NCBI RefSeq assembly: GCF_009664085.1
Contig: NZ_CP039268.1
Coordinates: forward strand, 729,501 to 793,500
DNA: 64,000 nt
Source of the DNA: Thermochromatium tepidum ATCC 43061
GTDB taxonomy: Bacteria; Pseudomonadota; Gammaproteobacteria; Chromatiales; Chromatiaceae
Direction: 5' to 3'
A program made the translations under genes and the position numbers. The notes beneath the pieces were generated by a model. It was not told where the DNA came from. It worked only from the letters and a program-made list of their open reading frames with translations, and searched no databases. Positions 7,531 through 16,217 of the stretch are shown piece by piece. The stretch's first letter is position 1. Each line of letters opens with the position of its first letter.

Positions 7531-9170
7531 GACTGCGGCCCTCTAAACGATGTACGGATACGGATCAGGGCGTGTCCGAGGATGGCGGCCAGGGTGCCAA
7601 GGACTGCCAGGATGCCGATCAGGTCGAGCCGGCGATTGTGATCCCGCCCCGGGAGATAGAGTCCCTCGAGCCCCTCCAGGCGTCCGCCTCGGGTATGACA
7701 GGACTCGCACCCGAGCGCGTCCTCCTTGGGCGCAACCATGTGGGTAATGGGCCAATAGGAGACCGTTTCAACAAAGCCGTATTGGCCGGAATAGGGCAGT
7801 CCCGCCTTCTGCATGCCGACCGCGATCGCCTTGCCCATGTCGTAGTTGCCCCAGTAGGCACTGTCGTCCTCACCCCAGAGATGGGTATAGACCAGGGTGC
7901 CACGGCCCAGGTCGGCCGGCATCCAGGTGTGCATCACCTTAAACGGCCAGATGCGCGAGCGTCCATCCTCGCGACTGCCCCTAAAATCGTTGATGGCGAT
8001 CGGCTGCTGATCGATGTCGAACGGGGTCTCGATGGTGGTGTAGTGCATCTGGCCATCAAACCAACGATAGATCGGTACCAGGTTCTCGCCATAGGTAAAG
8101 CTGCCCTTGATCGACTTGTAGGTGTAGCGGTGCTCGCCGTTGCCCTGGATGTAGCCATGCTCGTGATAGCCGACACCGTCGCGCGTTCGTCCAGCGGTGC
8201 GCCAGTCCCAATGGGTCATGGTCGCCACGCCGCCGCGCGCGTATTCGGGGATGTGACAGGTCTGACAGGCGAGGCTTGCGATATGATCGTTGCGCTTGAA
8301 GGAGGCGATCGAATCGACCTTGTGCGGGGCCAGTCCGTGGCAGGACTCGCAGCTGGCCACATCGCGACGCTGGCCGGGCAATCCAGTACCTTCCAGATCC
8401 TTGGCCACGACCTGGTAGCGACTGCCGGCCCACAGGTGCTTGTTGGTGATGTGACAGGCGGTGCAGGCGAAGTTCAGACCATCGACGCCCATGTGCACAT
8501 CGAGCGTGCGCGGCGGATTTTTCAGGGCCGATGAGAGATCACCGTGTTTGACGTTGTCCCCGCCGCCGCCATTGAAGTGGCAGGTGCCGCAGTTGGCGCG
8601 CTCGGGCAGACCGACGCTCTGGGCGATCCGGGTCAGATCCATGGCAGGTTTGCCCTCGAACATCACCGAACAGGCGGGGCTCCCTGGGCTGTTGGGCAGC
8701 TTGTAATAGGTCCCGGTGCGATCGTGACAGACCAGACAGTCGATCTTGGTCTCATCGCTGAAGTCGAAGCGCTCGTCCTTCCAGCCATAACCGGCGTGAC
8801 ACTGGGCGCACATGCCCTCATTGCCGCGCGCATTGGTGCAAAAGTTGTTGACCAGGTGCCTCTTGCCGAGCCGCTGGCCGGTCGCCGGATGGATGTATTC
8901 CCAGGTCCAATGGATGTTCTTCATGAAGTGCTTGCCGGTCTCGGTGTGACAGCTCAGGCAGGCCTGGGTGACCTCGGATCCGGTGGCAAAGGGCTGCTTG
9001 AGGATCTCGAACTTGGTGTGATCGGCGGTCCCTCCGGTCAGGGGGCCTGAGACCTGTTCCGAGGCCGGTCGGGCCAGGGGCGACAGCGGATGGCCCTGGG
9101 CATGCGCACCTGTTGCACCGCACGCACCGGCAAGCAGCAGGATCAAGGCGAGTCCAAGCAAGGCTGGCAT
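7527..9170 (-). CDS. Octahaem c-type cytochrome, tetrathionate reductase (OTR) family
   Basis: The 547-residue protein has eight C-x-x-C-H motifs, at about residues 71, 121, 145, 194, 236, 274, 302 and 488. An N-terminal signal peptide (hydrophobic core 3-17, A-H-A-Q near 22-25) and a C-terminal membrane helix (about 516-533) suggest a periplasmic, membrane-anchored enzyme. The long motif-free stretch between haems 7 and 8 matches the OTR family. Characterised OTR reduces tetrathionate, and nitrite and hydroxylamine in vitro; the substrate here is not proven. The ATG at 9170 has GGAG eight bases upstream, so an in-frame extension to 9257 is rejected. It needs the ccm system encoded at 57-64 kb. 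Confidence 0.82.
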   Translation of the reverse strand: MPALLGLALILLLAGACGATGAHAQGHPLSPLARPASEQVSGPLTGGTADHTKFEILKQPFATGSEVTQACLSCHTETGKHFMKNIHWTWEYIHPATGQRLGKRHLVNNFCTNARGNEGMCAQCHAGYGWKDERFDFSDETKIDCLVCHDRTGTYYKLPNSPGSPACSVMFEGKPAMDLTRIAQSVGLPERANCGTCHFNGGGGDNVKHGDLSSALKNPPRTLDVHMGVDGLNFACTACHITNKHLWAGSRYQVVAKDLEGTGLPGQRRDVASCESCHGLAPHKVDSIASFKRNDHIASLACQTCHIPEYARGGVATMTHWDWRTAGRTRDGVGYHEHGYIQGNGEHRYTYKSIKGSFTYGENLVPIYRWFDGQMHYTTIETPFDIDQQPIAINDFRGSREDGRSRIWPFKVMHTWMPADLGRGTLVYTHLWGEDDSAYWGNYDMGKAIAVGMQKAGLPYSGQYGFVETVSYWPITHMVAPKEDALGCESCHTRGGRLEGLEGLYLPGRDHNRRLDLIGILAVLGTLAAILGHALIRIRTSFRGPQS

Positions 9171-9385
9171 CGGGTTGACTCCGGGGCTTTGAATGAAACA
9201 ACCCAATCTTGGCGATAATCCGATCCATCCGCCATGATCTGGGACAAAAAACCTCATTTCTAGTCTTCAGCCAGACTCGTTCTCACCCGGATCTTGGAGC
9301 TAGACGCGCCCGAAAAGCCGCTTAGAATAGGCGCGCCGACGCCGCGCCAGTCACCCATCCCCACACTAAACCCAGGAGTCACCGC

Positions 9386-9904
9386 GTGCTCGAACGCATC
9401 ATCGAACGTCTGCTCTACGCCAGCCGCTGGCTGCTGGCACCCGTCTATCTGGCGCTCTCGCTGGTGCTGATCGCGCTTGCCATCAAGTTCTTCCAGGAGA
9501 TCTATCACCTCTTTGAACACATCCTGGAGATGAGCGAGTCGGACATGGTGCTGCGCATCCTGGCGCTGATCGATCTGTCGCTGGTGGGCAGCCTGTTGGT
9601 GATGGTGATGTTCTCGGGCTATGAGAACTTCGTCTCGCGCATCGATGTGCGCGAGGGCGACGACCAGCTCGACTGGCTCGGCAAGCTCGACGCCGGCACG
9701 CTCAAGCTCAAGGTCGCCGCCTCGATCGTGGCCATCTCCTCGATCCATCTGCTCCAGGTCTTCGTCAACATCCCTCAGATCGAGAACGACAAGCTGAAGT
9801 GGTACGTCATCATGCATCTGACCTTCGTCGTCTCGGCGCTGCTGATGGGGATCCTCGATCGTATTTCGCACCGCGGCCAGGGCGATAAACTGGTCGGGCA
9901 TTGA
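9386..9904 (+). CDS. UPF0114 / TIGR00645 family membrane protein (YqhA-like)
   Basis: The 172-residue protein begins [14 protein letters not shown], the family hallmark. It has hydrophobic segments near residues 15-35, 55-78, 112-128 and 137-155. The GTG start at 9386 has AGGAG seven bases upstream. Function is unknown in the family. It stands alone on the plus strand between two minus-strand transcription units. Confidence 0.8.
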   Translation: MLERIIERLLYASRWLLAPVYLALSLVLIALAIKFFQEIYHLFEHILEMSESDMVLRILALIDLSLVGSLLVMVMFSGYENFVSRIDVREGDDQLDWLGKLDAGTLKLKVAASIVAISSIHLLQVFVNIPQIENDKLKWYVIMHLTFVVSALLMGILDRISHRGQGDKLVGH

Positions 9905-9955
9905 GCTGCCGCGCGCAAGGTTCGGTGCCGGGCCTTCAAGGTCGGCCCCCTCAGT

Positions 9956-11083
9956 CTAAACCGTAACGATCCGATCGCGTCCGCCTTGCTTGGCGGCATA
10001 GAGTGCACCATCGGCGGTCTTGAGCCAGTGCTCAGGGCTGGGGTGCGCGCCGAGCTCGGCGAGCCCGATCGAGACCGTAATCTCGAGCTCCAGGCCCTCG
10101 TGCTCGATGCGCATGATGCGCACCGTATCGAGCAGGCGCTGGGCGAGCGGCAGGGCGTCCTTGAGCGCCGTATCCTGCAGGATGGCGGCGAACTCCTCGC
10201 CACCATAGCGTGCGACGAAATCGCTCTTGCGTGGAAAGGCCTTGGTGCAGCAGTTGGCGAGCTGTTTGAGGACCGTATCGCCGGCCGGATGGCCGTAGGT
10301 GTCGTTGATGCGTTTGAAATGATCGGCATCGATCATCAGTAGACAGGCCGGCTGACCCGAGAGCTTGCAGAGCTCGAATACCCGTTCAAGCTGGCGGTCG
10401 AAAGCCTTGCGGTTATAGAGTCGCGTCAGGCCATCGAGATTGATTTCGCGTTGGGCCGCGTCCAGCTCACCCTGGAGCGATTCGAGCTTGCCGGTCAGGT
10501 CTTGGAGCAGTCCCTGGTTGCGCCGTGCGCGCTCGCGGGTGATCTCGGTGATCGACTCGAGGGCATGCATCGCCGTGCGGCTTAGGATCTCGAGCGGGGC
10601 ATTGGTCTCGATCGTCGTGCGCAGCTGCTCGATCACCTGCATGACCTTGGCCTGATCCTCTTTGTCGTCGGCGAGCACCTGTCCCAGTGTCTGCAAGAAC
10701 TCGCCCATGACCTGGCGGATCCCCAGGATCTGGCGGTTGACATAGGACTGCTCACCGCGCCGGACCCGGGTGACGAAGTCGCGCAGACCGTTCCAGTCGC
10801 GGCGTGCGCTCGGATGTGCGACCTCCTCGGACCTGGCCTGGCCCTGGGCGGCATCCAGTGACACAGCGGTGAGGACATGCTGGCTCCAGCGTTCAAGCTG
10901 TTCGGCCAGGGTTGTGGCCTTGATGTCGTCGAGATCAAAGGCATATTTGGCCCAGATTCGCAGCACCAAGGCGAGCTGATCGAGCGCCGACCGTTCTAGC
11001 TCGGCATGGGTCTCTGGGTCGGGTGGCGTGGGCGGTGTCTCACTGGTTACCGTCTTGGGTTCGCGTTTCCAGAACCTAGCCAT
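9956..11083 (-). CDS. Diguanylate cyclase with GGDEF domain
   Basis: The 375-residue protein has a helical, coiled-coil-rich N-terminal half without a recognised sensor domain. The C-terminal GGDEF domain has an intact active site (A-R-Y-G-G-E-E-F) and an inhibitory-site R-K-S-D exactly five residues before it. It should make cyclic di-GMP and be subject to product inhibition. No transmembrane segment is visible, so it is cytoplasmic. The start lies 14 bases beyond the end of ruvB on the same strand. Confidence 0.9.
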   Translation of the reverse strand: MARFWKREPKTVTSETPPTPPDPETHAELERSALDQLALVLRIWAKYAFDLDDIKATTLAEQLERWSQHVLTAVSLDAAQGQARSEEVAHPSARRDWNGLRDFVTRVRRGEQSYVNRQILGIRQVMGEFLQTLGQVLADDKEDQAKVMQVIEQLRTTIETNAPLEILSRTAMHALESITEITRERARRNQGLLQDLTGKLESLQGELDAAQREINLDGLTRLYNRKAFDRQLERVFELCKLSGQPACLLMIDADHFKRINDTYGHPAGDTVLKQLANCCTKAFPRKSDFVARYGGEEFAAILQDTALKDALPLAQRLLDTVRIMRIEHEGLELEITVSIGLAELGAHPSPEHWLKTADGALYAAKQGGRDRIVTV

Positions 11084-11097
11084 GGCTGCGATCGACT

Positions 11098-12213
11098 CTA
11101 TGACATCTGTTCAAGGTTTTGGGATGGCACAGGGTAACGAGTTTCCGGCGGCTCGGCGAGGGTTTCAGACGGTGCGTCAAAGAGATCTGTCGTGACACCC
11201 GGCAGCGGCGCCCGTGCTGGACTGAGCCCGAGATGCCGGTAGGCCGACTGGGTGGCCATGCGCCCGCGCGGGGTGCGGATCAGAAAGCCCTGCTGGATGA
11301 GGAAGGGTTCTAGCACGTCCTCGATGGTGCCGCGCTCCTCGCCGATGGCCGCTGCCAGGCTCTCGACCCCGACCGGGCCGCCGTCGAACTTCTCGATTAC
11401 CGCTGAAAGCAGGCGGCGGTCCATATGATCGAAGCCCAGTGCATCGACCTTGAGCATGGTCAGGGCCTGGTCGGCGATCGCGGCATCGATTCGGCCATCG
11501 CCGCGCACCTGGGCATAGTCGCGAACCCGGCGCAGCAGCCGGTTGGCGATCCGCGGTGTACCGCGCGAACGGCGGGCGATCTCGGCGGCGCCTTCGGGTT
11601 CGGCCTCGATGCCGAGGATCTGGGCCGAACGGCGCACGATCTGGGTCAGATCCGCGGACGAATAGTATTCGAGCCGCTGCACAATGCCGAAACGATCGCG
11701 CAAGGGCGAGGTCAGGAGTCCGGCGCGGGTCGTCGCGCCGACCAGGGTAAAGGGTGGCAGGTCGAGCTTGATCGAGCGCGCCGCTGGGCCCTCGCCGATC
11801 ATGATATCGAGCTGATAGTCCTCCATCGCCGGATAGAGCACCTCCTCGACCACTGGACTCAGGCGATGGATTTCGTCGATGAAGAGCACATCGCCTGGTT
11901 CGAGGTTGGTCAGGAGCGCGGCCAGGTCGCCGGGCTTTTCCAGCACGGGTCCCGAGGTTTGACGGAGGTTGACCTGCATCTCCTGGGCGATGATGTGGGC
12001 AAGCGTGGTCTTGCCCAGTCCAGGCGGGCCGAAGATCAGCACATGGTCGAGCGCCTCCTTGCGCGCGCGTGCGGCAGCGATGAAGATCTCCAACTGTTCG
12101 CGCACCGCCGCTTGACCGACATAGTCGACAAATCGCCGTGGACGGATGGCGCGGTCGATGGCTGTATCTTCGCTGATGACTTCGGCGGTGATGAGTCGGT
12201 CGGGTTTATTCAT
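11098..12213 (-). CDS. ruvB: Holliday junction branch migration helicase RuvB
   Basis: The 371-residue protein starts with the RuvB-typical [11 protein letters not shown] segment. It carries Walker [10 protein letters not shown], Walker B F-I-D-E-I-H, a sensor motif G-A-T-T-R-A-G and the C-terminal winged-helix part. RuvB is the ATP-driven motor of the RuvABC resolvasome. It is about 30 residues longer than typical RuvB because of a proline-rich C-terminal tail after Y-R-H-L-G. ruvA and ruvC are not in the window. Confidence 0.95.
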   Translation of the reverse strand: MNKPDRLITAEVISEDTAIDRAIRPRRFVDYVGQAAVREQLEIFIAAARARKEALDHVLIFGPPGLGKTTLAHIIAQEMQVNLRQTSGPVLEKPGDLAALLTNLEPGDVLFIDEIHRLSPVVEEVLYPAMEDYQLDIMIGEGPAARSIKLDLPPFTLVGATTRAGLLTSPLRDRFGIVQRLEYYSSADLTQIVRRSAQILGIEAEPEGAAEIARRSRGTPRIANRLLRRVRDYAQVRGDGRIDAAIADQALTMLKVDALGFDHMDRRLLSAVIEKFDGGPVGVESLAAAIGEERGTIEDVLEPFLIQQGFLIRTPRGRMATQSAYRHLGLSPARAPLPGVTTDLFDAPSETLAEPPETRYPVPSQNLEQMS

Positions 12214-12333
12214 GGCGGTTGCATCAAGCCGCTCACAGGGAGCAAATGGCCGGGTTCGTGATTGTGGTCAGCTTAACCGGATTGCGCCCATAATGTCTGT
12301 AATCAACGTGCCAATCTTTGGCCCCAGGTCTTG

Positions 12334-13863
12334 ATGACGATGCACCGTCTGACTCCGACGCTCGTCCTGATACTCATCCTGGAGGTGACCATCGGGTTGC
12401 TGAACCCAGTGGATGCCTGGGCCAAGAAGGGCCCTTCCAGTAGCGGCTATTCGCACCCCTCATCGCGTCTGAGCCAGCGCACGCCCTCGACGCGCCCAAG
12501 TGCTACCTCACGCACCCCATCGGTCAGCGGCGGTTACAGCCGTCCGACCCCCGTATCGACAGCGACTGGCGCCAATCCGGCACCGCGGGGCAGTGCCGTC
12601 GATCAGGCCCTCTCGCGTCAGGGTTCCCAGCCCGCGCTCGACGATTTCCGCCACCGGAGCGAGCCCAAGGGACCGGCGATCGAAACGATCTGGAATCGTC
12701 CCTCGACCTCGACGACGCCGAGCGCGCCGCGCCGACCCTCGACTCATGACCCGATCCTTGGCAGCGCCTCCTGGTCTCGCCGTACGTCCTCTGCCTCAGA
12801 GGCGCGCCATCCGGTTCCGGCCAATTGGTTGGCAAACTCCTCGCCTCACTTCGGACCCTGGAGTGCCGTCCTGCTCTGGGGGCTGCTCGAAACCCTATCG
12901 CAACCCGGACATGCCGAATTCTTTTACCATCACGCCCAGGATCCAGGCTATCTTCAGTGGCGCGCCGAGGCCGAGCGGCTGGCACTCGATGATCCAGAAC
13001 TGGCACATCGTCTCGATGAGCTCGACAACCGGCTGGATGACATCTCGGGACCGCGCGATCCCAATTACCCGGCCCCAAGCCTCGAATCCACATCGACTGA
13101 ATTTCCATTCGGTGCACTGCTGACGGCGTTGTTCCTCCTGCTCATCGCTGCCGTGCTCGTCATCCTGCTCTGGCGGCGCTTTTTCGGCGATGTCGCTTTG
13201 CGTCGGTCCGTGCTAAAACCGACTGGACGCAGGGGTGCGCAAGCGGCCTATCGTCCCGACTGGTTCCGAATCGGCATGACCCTACCGGTCGATCCGTCAC
13301 TGTTCATCCTGTCTGAGTCCTTCACCAAGGTACGAGCGCCGCAGGCGGCGAGCGGCAGTGGTCTGATCTCGGTCGAGCGTCTGGGTGAGGTCAGGGGGCC
13401 AAGCGTGACCTGGTATCGGCTCTATATCTCGGGCGGCGCGGCCTTCTTCCAGGTCCATCTGGATGGGAAGGGTCAGCCGGATGAGTGTCGCTATTTTTCG
13501 TGGCTCGATGAGGTCACGCCGGCCAACGCCGATGAATGGGCCGTCTGGCTCGATCGCTTTGAGGGGCTGATCGGCTGGCCGGAGTTTCAGACCAAAGACG
13601 GTCAGCTCTATCGGCGTCTGTGGTCGCCCGGCGAGACGCGCCTTGAACCCTATGTGCTGCGCGAGACCCTGGATACTACCGACGGCACTGAAATCGAGCC
13701 CTGCCGCCAACAGGCCATGCTCTATGCGCGCGCCACCGGCGCCCAGCCACCGGCGCCCATGACCGAATATCTGCTGGTGGCCGCCAACGAGCAGGGCGAT
13801 GCCGCCTGGGTGTCGCTGCATGTCGGCATCGATATCCCCGTCGCCGGCCTGAACCTGAGCTGA
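12334..13863 (+). CDS. yjfK: DUF2491 family membrane protein (YjfK-like)
   Basis: The 509-residue protein has an N-terminal signal or anchor segment, followed by a long Ser/Thr/Pro-rich low-complexity stretch (about 30-155). A transmembrane helix lies near residues 260-280, and the C-terminal cytoplasmic DUF2491 domain follows. The ATG at 12334 follows CAGG; an in-frame TTG lies three bases earlier. Enterobacterial YjfK has only the C-terminal domain, so the N-terminal half is an extension here. It is followed by DUF350 and PspA-like genes, the same set as in the yjf gene group. Role unknown, possibly envelope stress. Confidence 0.7.
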   Translation: MTMHRLTPTLVLILILEVTIGLLNPVDAWAKKGPSSSGYSHPSSRLSQRTPSTRPSATSRTPSVSGGYSRPTPVSTATGANPAPRGSAVDQALSRQGSQPALDDFRHRSEPKGPAIETIWNRPSTSTTPSAPRRPSTHDPILGSASWSRRTSSASEARHPVPANWLANSSPHFGPWSAVLLWGLLETLSQPGHAEFFYHHAQDPGYLQWRAEAERLALDDPELAHRLDELDNRLDDISGPRDPNYPAPSLESTSTEFPFGALLTALFLLLIAAVLVILLWRRFFGDVALRRSVLKPTGRRGAQAAYRPDWFRIGMTLPVDPSLFILSESFTKVRAPQAASGSGLISVERLGEVRGPSVTWYRLYISGGAAFFQVHLDGKGQPDECRYFSWLDEVTPANADEWAVWLDRFEGLIGWPEFQTKDGQLYRRLWSPGETRLEPYVLRETLDTTDGTEIEPCRQQAMLYARATGAQPPAPMTEYLLVAANEQGDAAWVSLHVGIDIPVAGLNLS

Positions 13864-13914
13864 CCACCGCGCTCGTAACGAACCTCCTGCCCGCAACATC
13901 CTGGAGTCCCTCCC

Positions 13915-14340
13915 GTGACCGAAACCCTCGATATCCTGTGGCAGACGCTCAACAGCGGACTGCCGATCCTGTTACTGCATTTCCTCACCACGCTGGCGCT
14001 CCTGGTGGTGGGTGTGGGCGGCTATGCCCTGATCACGCCCTATCACGAGCGCGCCCTGATCCGGCAGGGCAATGCGGCGGCCGGTCTGACGCTCGGCGGC
14101 GCCTGGGTGGCGCTGGCCATCCCGCTGGCCGCGACCCTGGCCACCAGCGGCGTCTGGCTCGACATCCTGCTGTGGGGGAGCGTGGCGGTGCTGATCCAGT
14201 TGCTGACCTTTGGGGTCTTCGTCCTCCTGTTCCGTGATCTGCGCGCATCCATCGAGTCTGGCAATGTCGCGGCGGCTGCCTTGCTGGTCGGGGTACAGGT
14301 AGCGGTTGCGCTGTTGAACGCCGGCGCCATGGCTGGTTGA
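13915..14340 (+). CDS. yjfL: DUF350 family membrane protein (YjfL-like)
   Basis: A 141-residue very hydrophobic protein with four predicted transmembrane helices (about 17-38, 57-78, 83-104, 118-138). The G-N-A-A-A-G-L-T-L-G-G segment is typical of DUF350. The GTG start at 13915 has GGAG eight bases upstream. It lies between yjfK-like and PspA-like genes and is probably co-transcribed with them. Molecular function is unknown. Confidence 0.75.
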   Translation: MTETLDILWQTLNSGLPILLLHFLTTLALLVVGVGGYALITPYHERALIRQGNAAAGLTLGGAWVALAIPLAATLATSGVWLDILLWGSVAVLIQLLTFGVFVLLFRDLRASIESGNVAAAALLVGVQVAVALLNAGAMAG

Positions 14341-14405
14341 GCGGACCCCAACCCCTGTCTTTCCATCCTCAAACAACCGATCTGAATCATCAGGAGCGAC
14401 CGTTT

Positions 14406-15182
14406 ATGTTCAATTTCATCCGTCACTTTGCCGGGGTCAAGGCCGATCAGGTCGTCCAGAGCGGGATCGAGGCCCTGGTACGTTGGGATCCCAAGGGCGC
14501 GACCGAGGCCGAGCTGCGCGCCATGGAAGAGCATCTCGACGCACTGGGTCTGGAGGTCGCCCAGGCGCGTGCAGCCTATGAGCGCGAAAAGCAGGAGGCC
14601 GACGCCATTCAAAAACTGCTCGATCAACGCCTGGCTGCCGCCGAGGTGCTGCAAGGTCAGATCGCCGCCGAGATCGACCCGACCCGCCGCGCGGGGCTCG
14701 AACAAAGCCTAAACACCCTGCTCGATCTGCTCGAACAGATGGCGCCGGACGTGGAACGTGAGGCCAGCGAAGCCAAGGATGCCCAGGAGTTTCTGGCGAT
14801 GCTGGAACAGACCTACAACGAGGCGGGTTCCAAGCTCAAGGAGGCGCGTCGCCAACTAGAACGTGCCGAGCGCGACATGCGCCGTGCCGAACAGCAACGC
14901 GAACAGGCCGAGCGTCAGGCCGAGGCGGCGCGCCGTGCCGCCGGACTGAGCGGCGCCACCAGCGGCCTGAGTGTGGCCTTGAAGGCGATGAATGAGGCCG
15001 CCGCGCGCGATCTGGCTCAGGCCGAGGCGGCGAGCCTGAAGGCCAAGCTCCTTGCGCCCACACGCCCCGAACAGGACGATCCTAATATCGCCGCGGCCCT
15101 GGCAGCGGCCAGCGGCAGGGGGCCGGCTCCGCAGTCGGCCAGTGACCGTCTGGCGCGACTGAAGGCGCGGATCGGGAGCTGA
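14406..15182 (+). CDS. yjfJ: PspA/IM30 family protein (YjfJ-like)
   Basis: The 258-residue protein is almost entirely coiled coil, rich in Ala, Glu, Arg and Gln, as in PspA/Vipp1 (ESCRT-III-like membrane-remodelling proteins). The ATG at 14406 has AGGAG nine bases upstream. Upstream in-frame codons to 14337 are in intergenic sequence. With the preceding DUF2491 and DUF350 proteins it likely forms a membrane-associated module. It could instead be a distant PspA acting alone. Confidence 0.75.
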   Translation: MFNFIRHFAGVKADQVVQSGIEALVRWDPKGATEAELRAMEEHLDALGLEVAQARAAYEREKQEADAIQKLLDQRLAAAEVLQGQIAAEIDPTRRAGLEQSLNTLLDLLEQMAPDVEREASEAKDAQEFLAMLEQTYNEAGSKLKEARRQLERAERDMRRAEQQREQAERQAEAARRAAGLSGATSGLSVALKAMNEAAARDLAQAEAASLKAKLLAPTRPEQDDPNIAAALAAASGRGPAPQSASDRLARLKARIGS

Positions 15183-15243
15183 TCCGTCCATCCCTGGTCG
15201 GATCGGGGCGAGGATTCAGGAGCCATCCTCGCGGAAGTTGCAC

Positions 15244-15274
15244 GCGCCATCGGGTCTGCAGGGACAGATGGCGC
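15244..15274. repeat. Hairpin downstream of the yjfJ-like gene
   Basis: GCGCCATC and GATGGCGC form a perfect 8-bp stem around a 15-base loop, about 60 bases after the stop codon. There is no T-tract, so a role as intrinsic terminator is doubtful. Confidence 0.3.
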
Positions 15275-15287
15275 TCGTGGTGTCGAT

Positions 15288-15561
15288 CTTGGCAGTTGAT
15301 ATCGCTACCCCGCGAACGCATCCGTAGGAGCCGGCTTTAGCCGCGATCTTGGCAGTTGATATCGCCACCCCGCGAACGCATCCGTAGGAGCGGCTTTAGC
15401 CGCGATCTTGGCAGTTGATATCGCTACCCCGCGAACGCATCCGTAGGAGCGGCTTTAGCCGCGATCTTGGCGGCTGATATCGCCACCCCGCGAACGCATC
15501 CGTAGGAGCGGCTTTAGCCGCGATCTTGGCAGTTGATATCTCGCCTGAAGGCGCTCCTACA
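15288..15561 (+). repeat. Tandem repeat of 59-60 bp with an embedded REP-like palindrome
   Basis: Four near-identical units begin at 15288, 15348, 15407 and 15466, each starting CTTGGCAG or CTTGGCGG. A fifth partial unit starts at 15525. Each full unit ends with GTAGGAGCGGCTTTAGCCGCGAT, a REP-type palindrome; a close relative lies at 56607-56630. Units 1 and 3 share GATATCGCTACC while 2 and 4 share GATATCGCCACC, so the array probably grew by duplication of a two-unit block. The fifth unit ends with the palindrome in inverted orientation (15545-15560). No coding potential is seen. Confidence 0.85.
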
Positions 15562-15641
15562 GACCTGCCGACCCGCTTTGCCGAGATCCACTTTTGACAG
15601 AGCCAGGGCTTGAAATCGTTCTATCGTTCGCGCCTTCCCGG

Positions 15642-15671
15642 AAGACTGCTCGAGGCGTGTTGCAGTCTTTT
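15642..15671 (+). terminator. Hairpin with short T-run before the CRISPR array
   Basis: AAGACTGC (15642-15649) pairs with GCAGTCTT (15662-15669), followed by TT. It could stop plus-strand transcription before the array. A second stem TGGCCC/GGGCCA (15671-15694) lies directly beside the first, degenerate repeat. Both are weak by terminator standards. Confidence 0.35.
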
Positions 15672-15697
15672 GGCCCGATGGTCTTTATGGGCCACCT

Positions 15698-16015
15698 TCA
15701 ATAATCCCCTCAAAAGCGGGTCTCGATGCGAACGGGCGGAGCGGATCCATTCCATTAATGCATCCCGGTCTTAATCCCCTCAAAAGCGGGTCTCGATGCG
15801 AACGGATAGGCAATGTCAAATTGAGGTCGTGACCAATGGTCTTAATCCCCTCAAAAGCGGGTCTCGATGCGAACTTTATATGGAGTCAAAGTCTGGGCTG
15901 GCGGTAAAGTCTTAATCCCCTCAAAAGCGGGTCTCGATGCGAACTCTTGCCGTCCGCCCCGATCAGGGCGCCGCCAGTGGTCTTAATCCCCTCAAAAGCG
16001 GGTCTCGATGCGAAC
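15698..16015 (-). CRISPR. Short CRISPR array, 5 repeats and 4 spacers
   Basis: 36-bp repeats lie at 15698, 15768, 15839, 15909 and 15980. On the minus strand the repeat starts GTTCGCATCGAG and ends GGGGATTAAGAC. Spacers are 34, 35, 34 and 35 bp. Repeats 2-5 are identical. Repeat 1 differs in its outer four bases, marking the old, leader-distal end. The leader therefore lies at the right, next to cas1, and transcription is expected on the minus strand, the same as the cas genes. Spacer origins cannot be judged without a search. Confidence 0.95.
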
Positions 16016-16217
16016 CCCTTGTGGATAACTTTTGCTTGAAAAATCAATCTGATAGACAAGCTCAAGCATACACAGAGAGTCGGCAAAAAAGTTAGGTCAA
16101 GTTTTGACCAAAAATACAACAGATTTCGGGGTCAGAGTGGCCGTGTCAGCCGCGCTCGATAATATCGAACTTGGGGCTTGAATCAAGTCTTTTAACGCTC
16201 GCATCCCGACCTCCCTT
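16016..16217 (-). promoter_or_regulatory. CRISPR leader between cas1 and the array
   Basis: The 202-bp spacer between the cas1 stop and the first repeat is clearly more AT-rich than its surroundings. It holds an inverted repeat (16095-16109), a small palindrome TCGATAATATCGA (about 16157-16169), and the 9-mer TTATCCACA (minus strand, 16020-16028) five bases from the leader-proximal repeat. The array promoter should lie here, but no clear -35/-10 pair was found. Confidence 0.6.
16085..16109 (-). terminator. Terminator-like hairpin after cas1, inside the leader
   Basis: On the minus strand GGTCAA-AAC-TTGACC is followed by TAACTTTTTT. This is a short stem with a T-run, suited to end cas1 transcripts before the array. 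The stem is only 6 bp and AT-rich, so efficiency is doubtful. It could instead be a leader protein-binding site. Confidence 0.4.

Noticed and set aside
15734-15767. Spacer 1 shares the 14-mer GGATCCATTCCATT with the PEBP gene near 56722
   Set aside because: The match covers only 14 of 34 bases and the flanks differ. With four spacers against 64 kb on both strands such a match can occur by chance, so no self-targeting is claimed.
16020-16028. Perfect DnaA-box consensus as evidence for a replication origin
   Set aside because: A single 9-mer is expected about once every two windows of this size by chance. No cluster of boxes, dnaA or AT-rich unwinding region is present. It is mentioned only for its place in the CRISPR leader.
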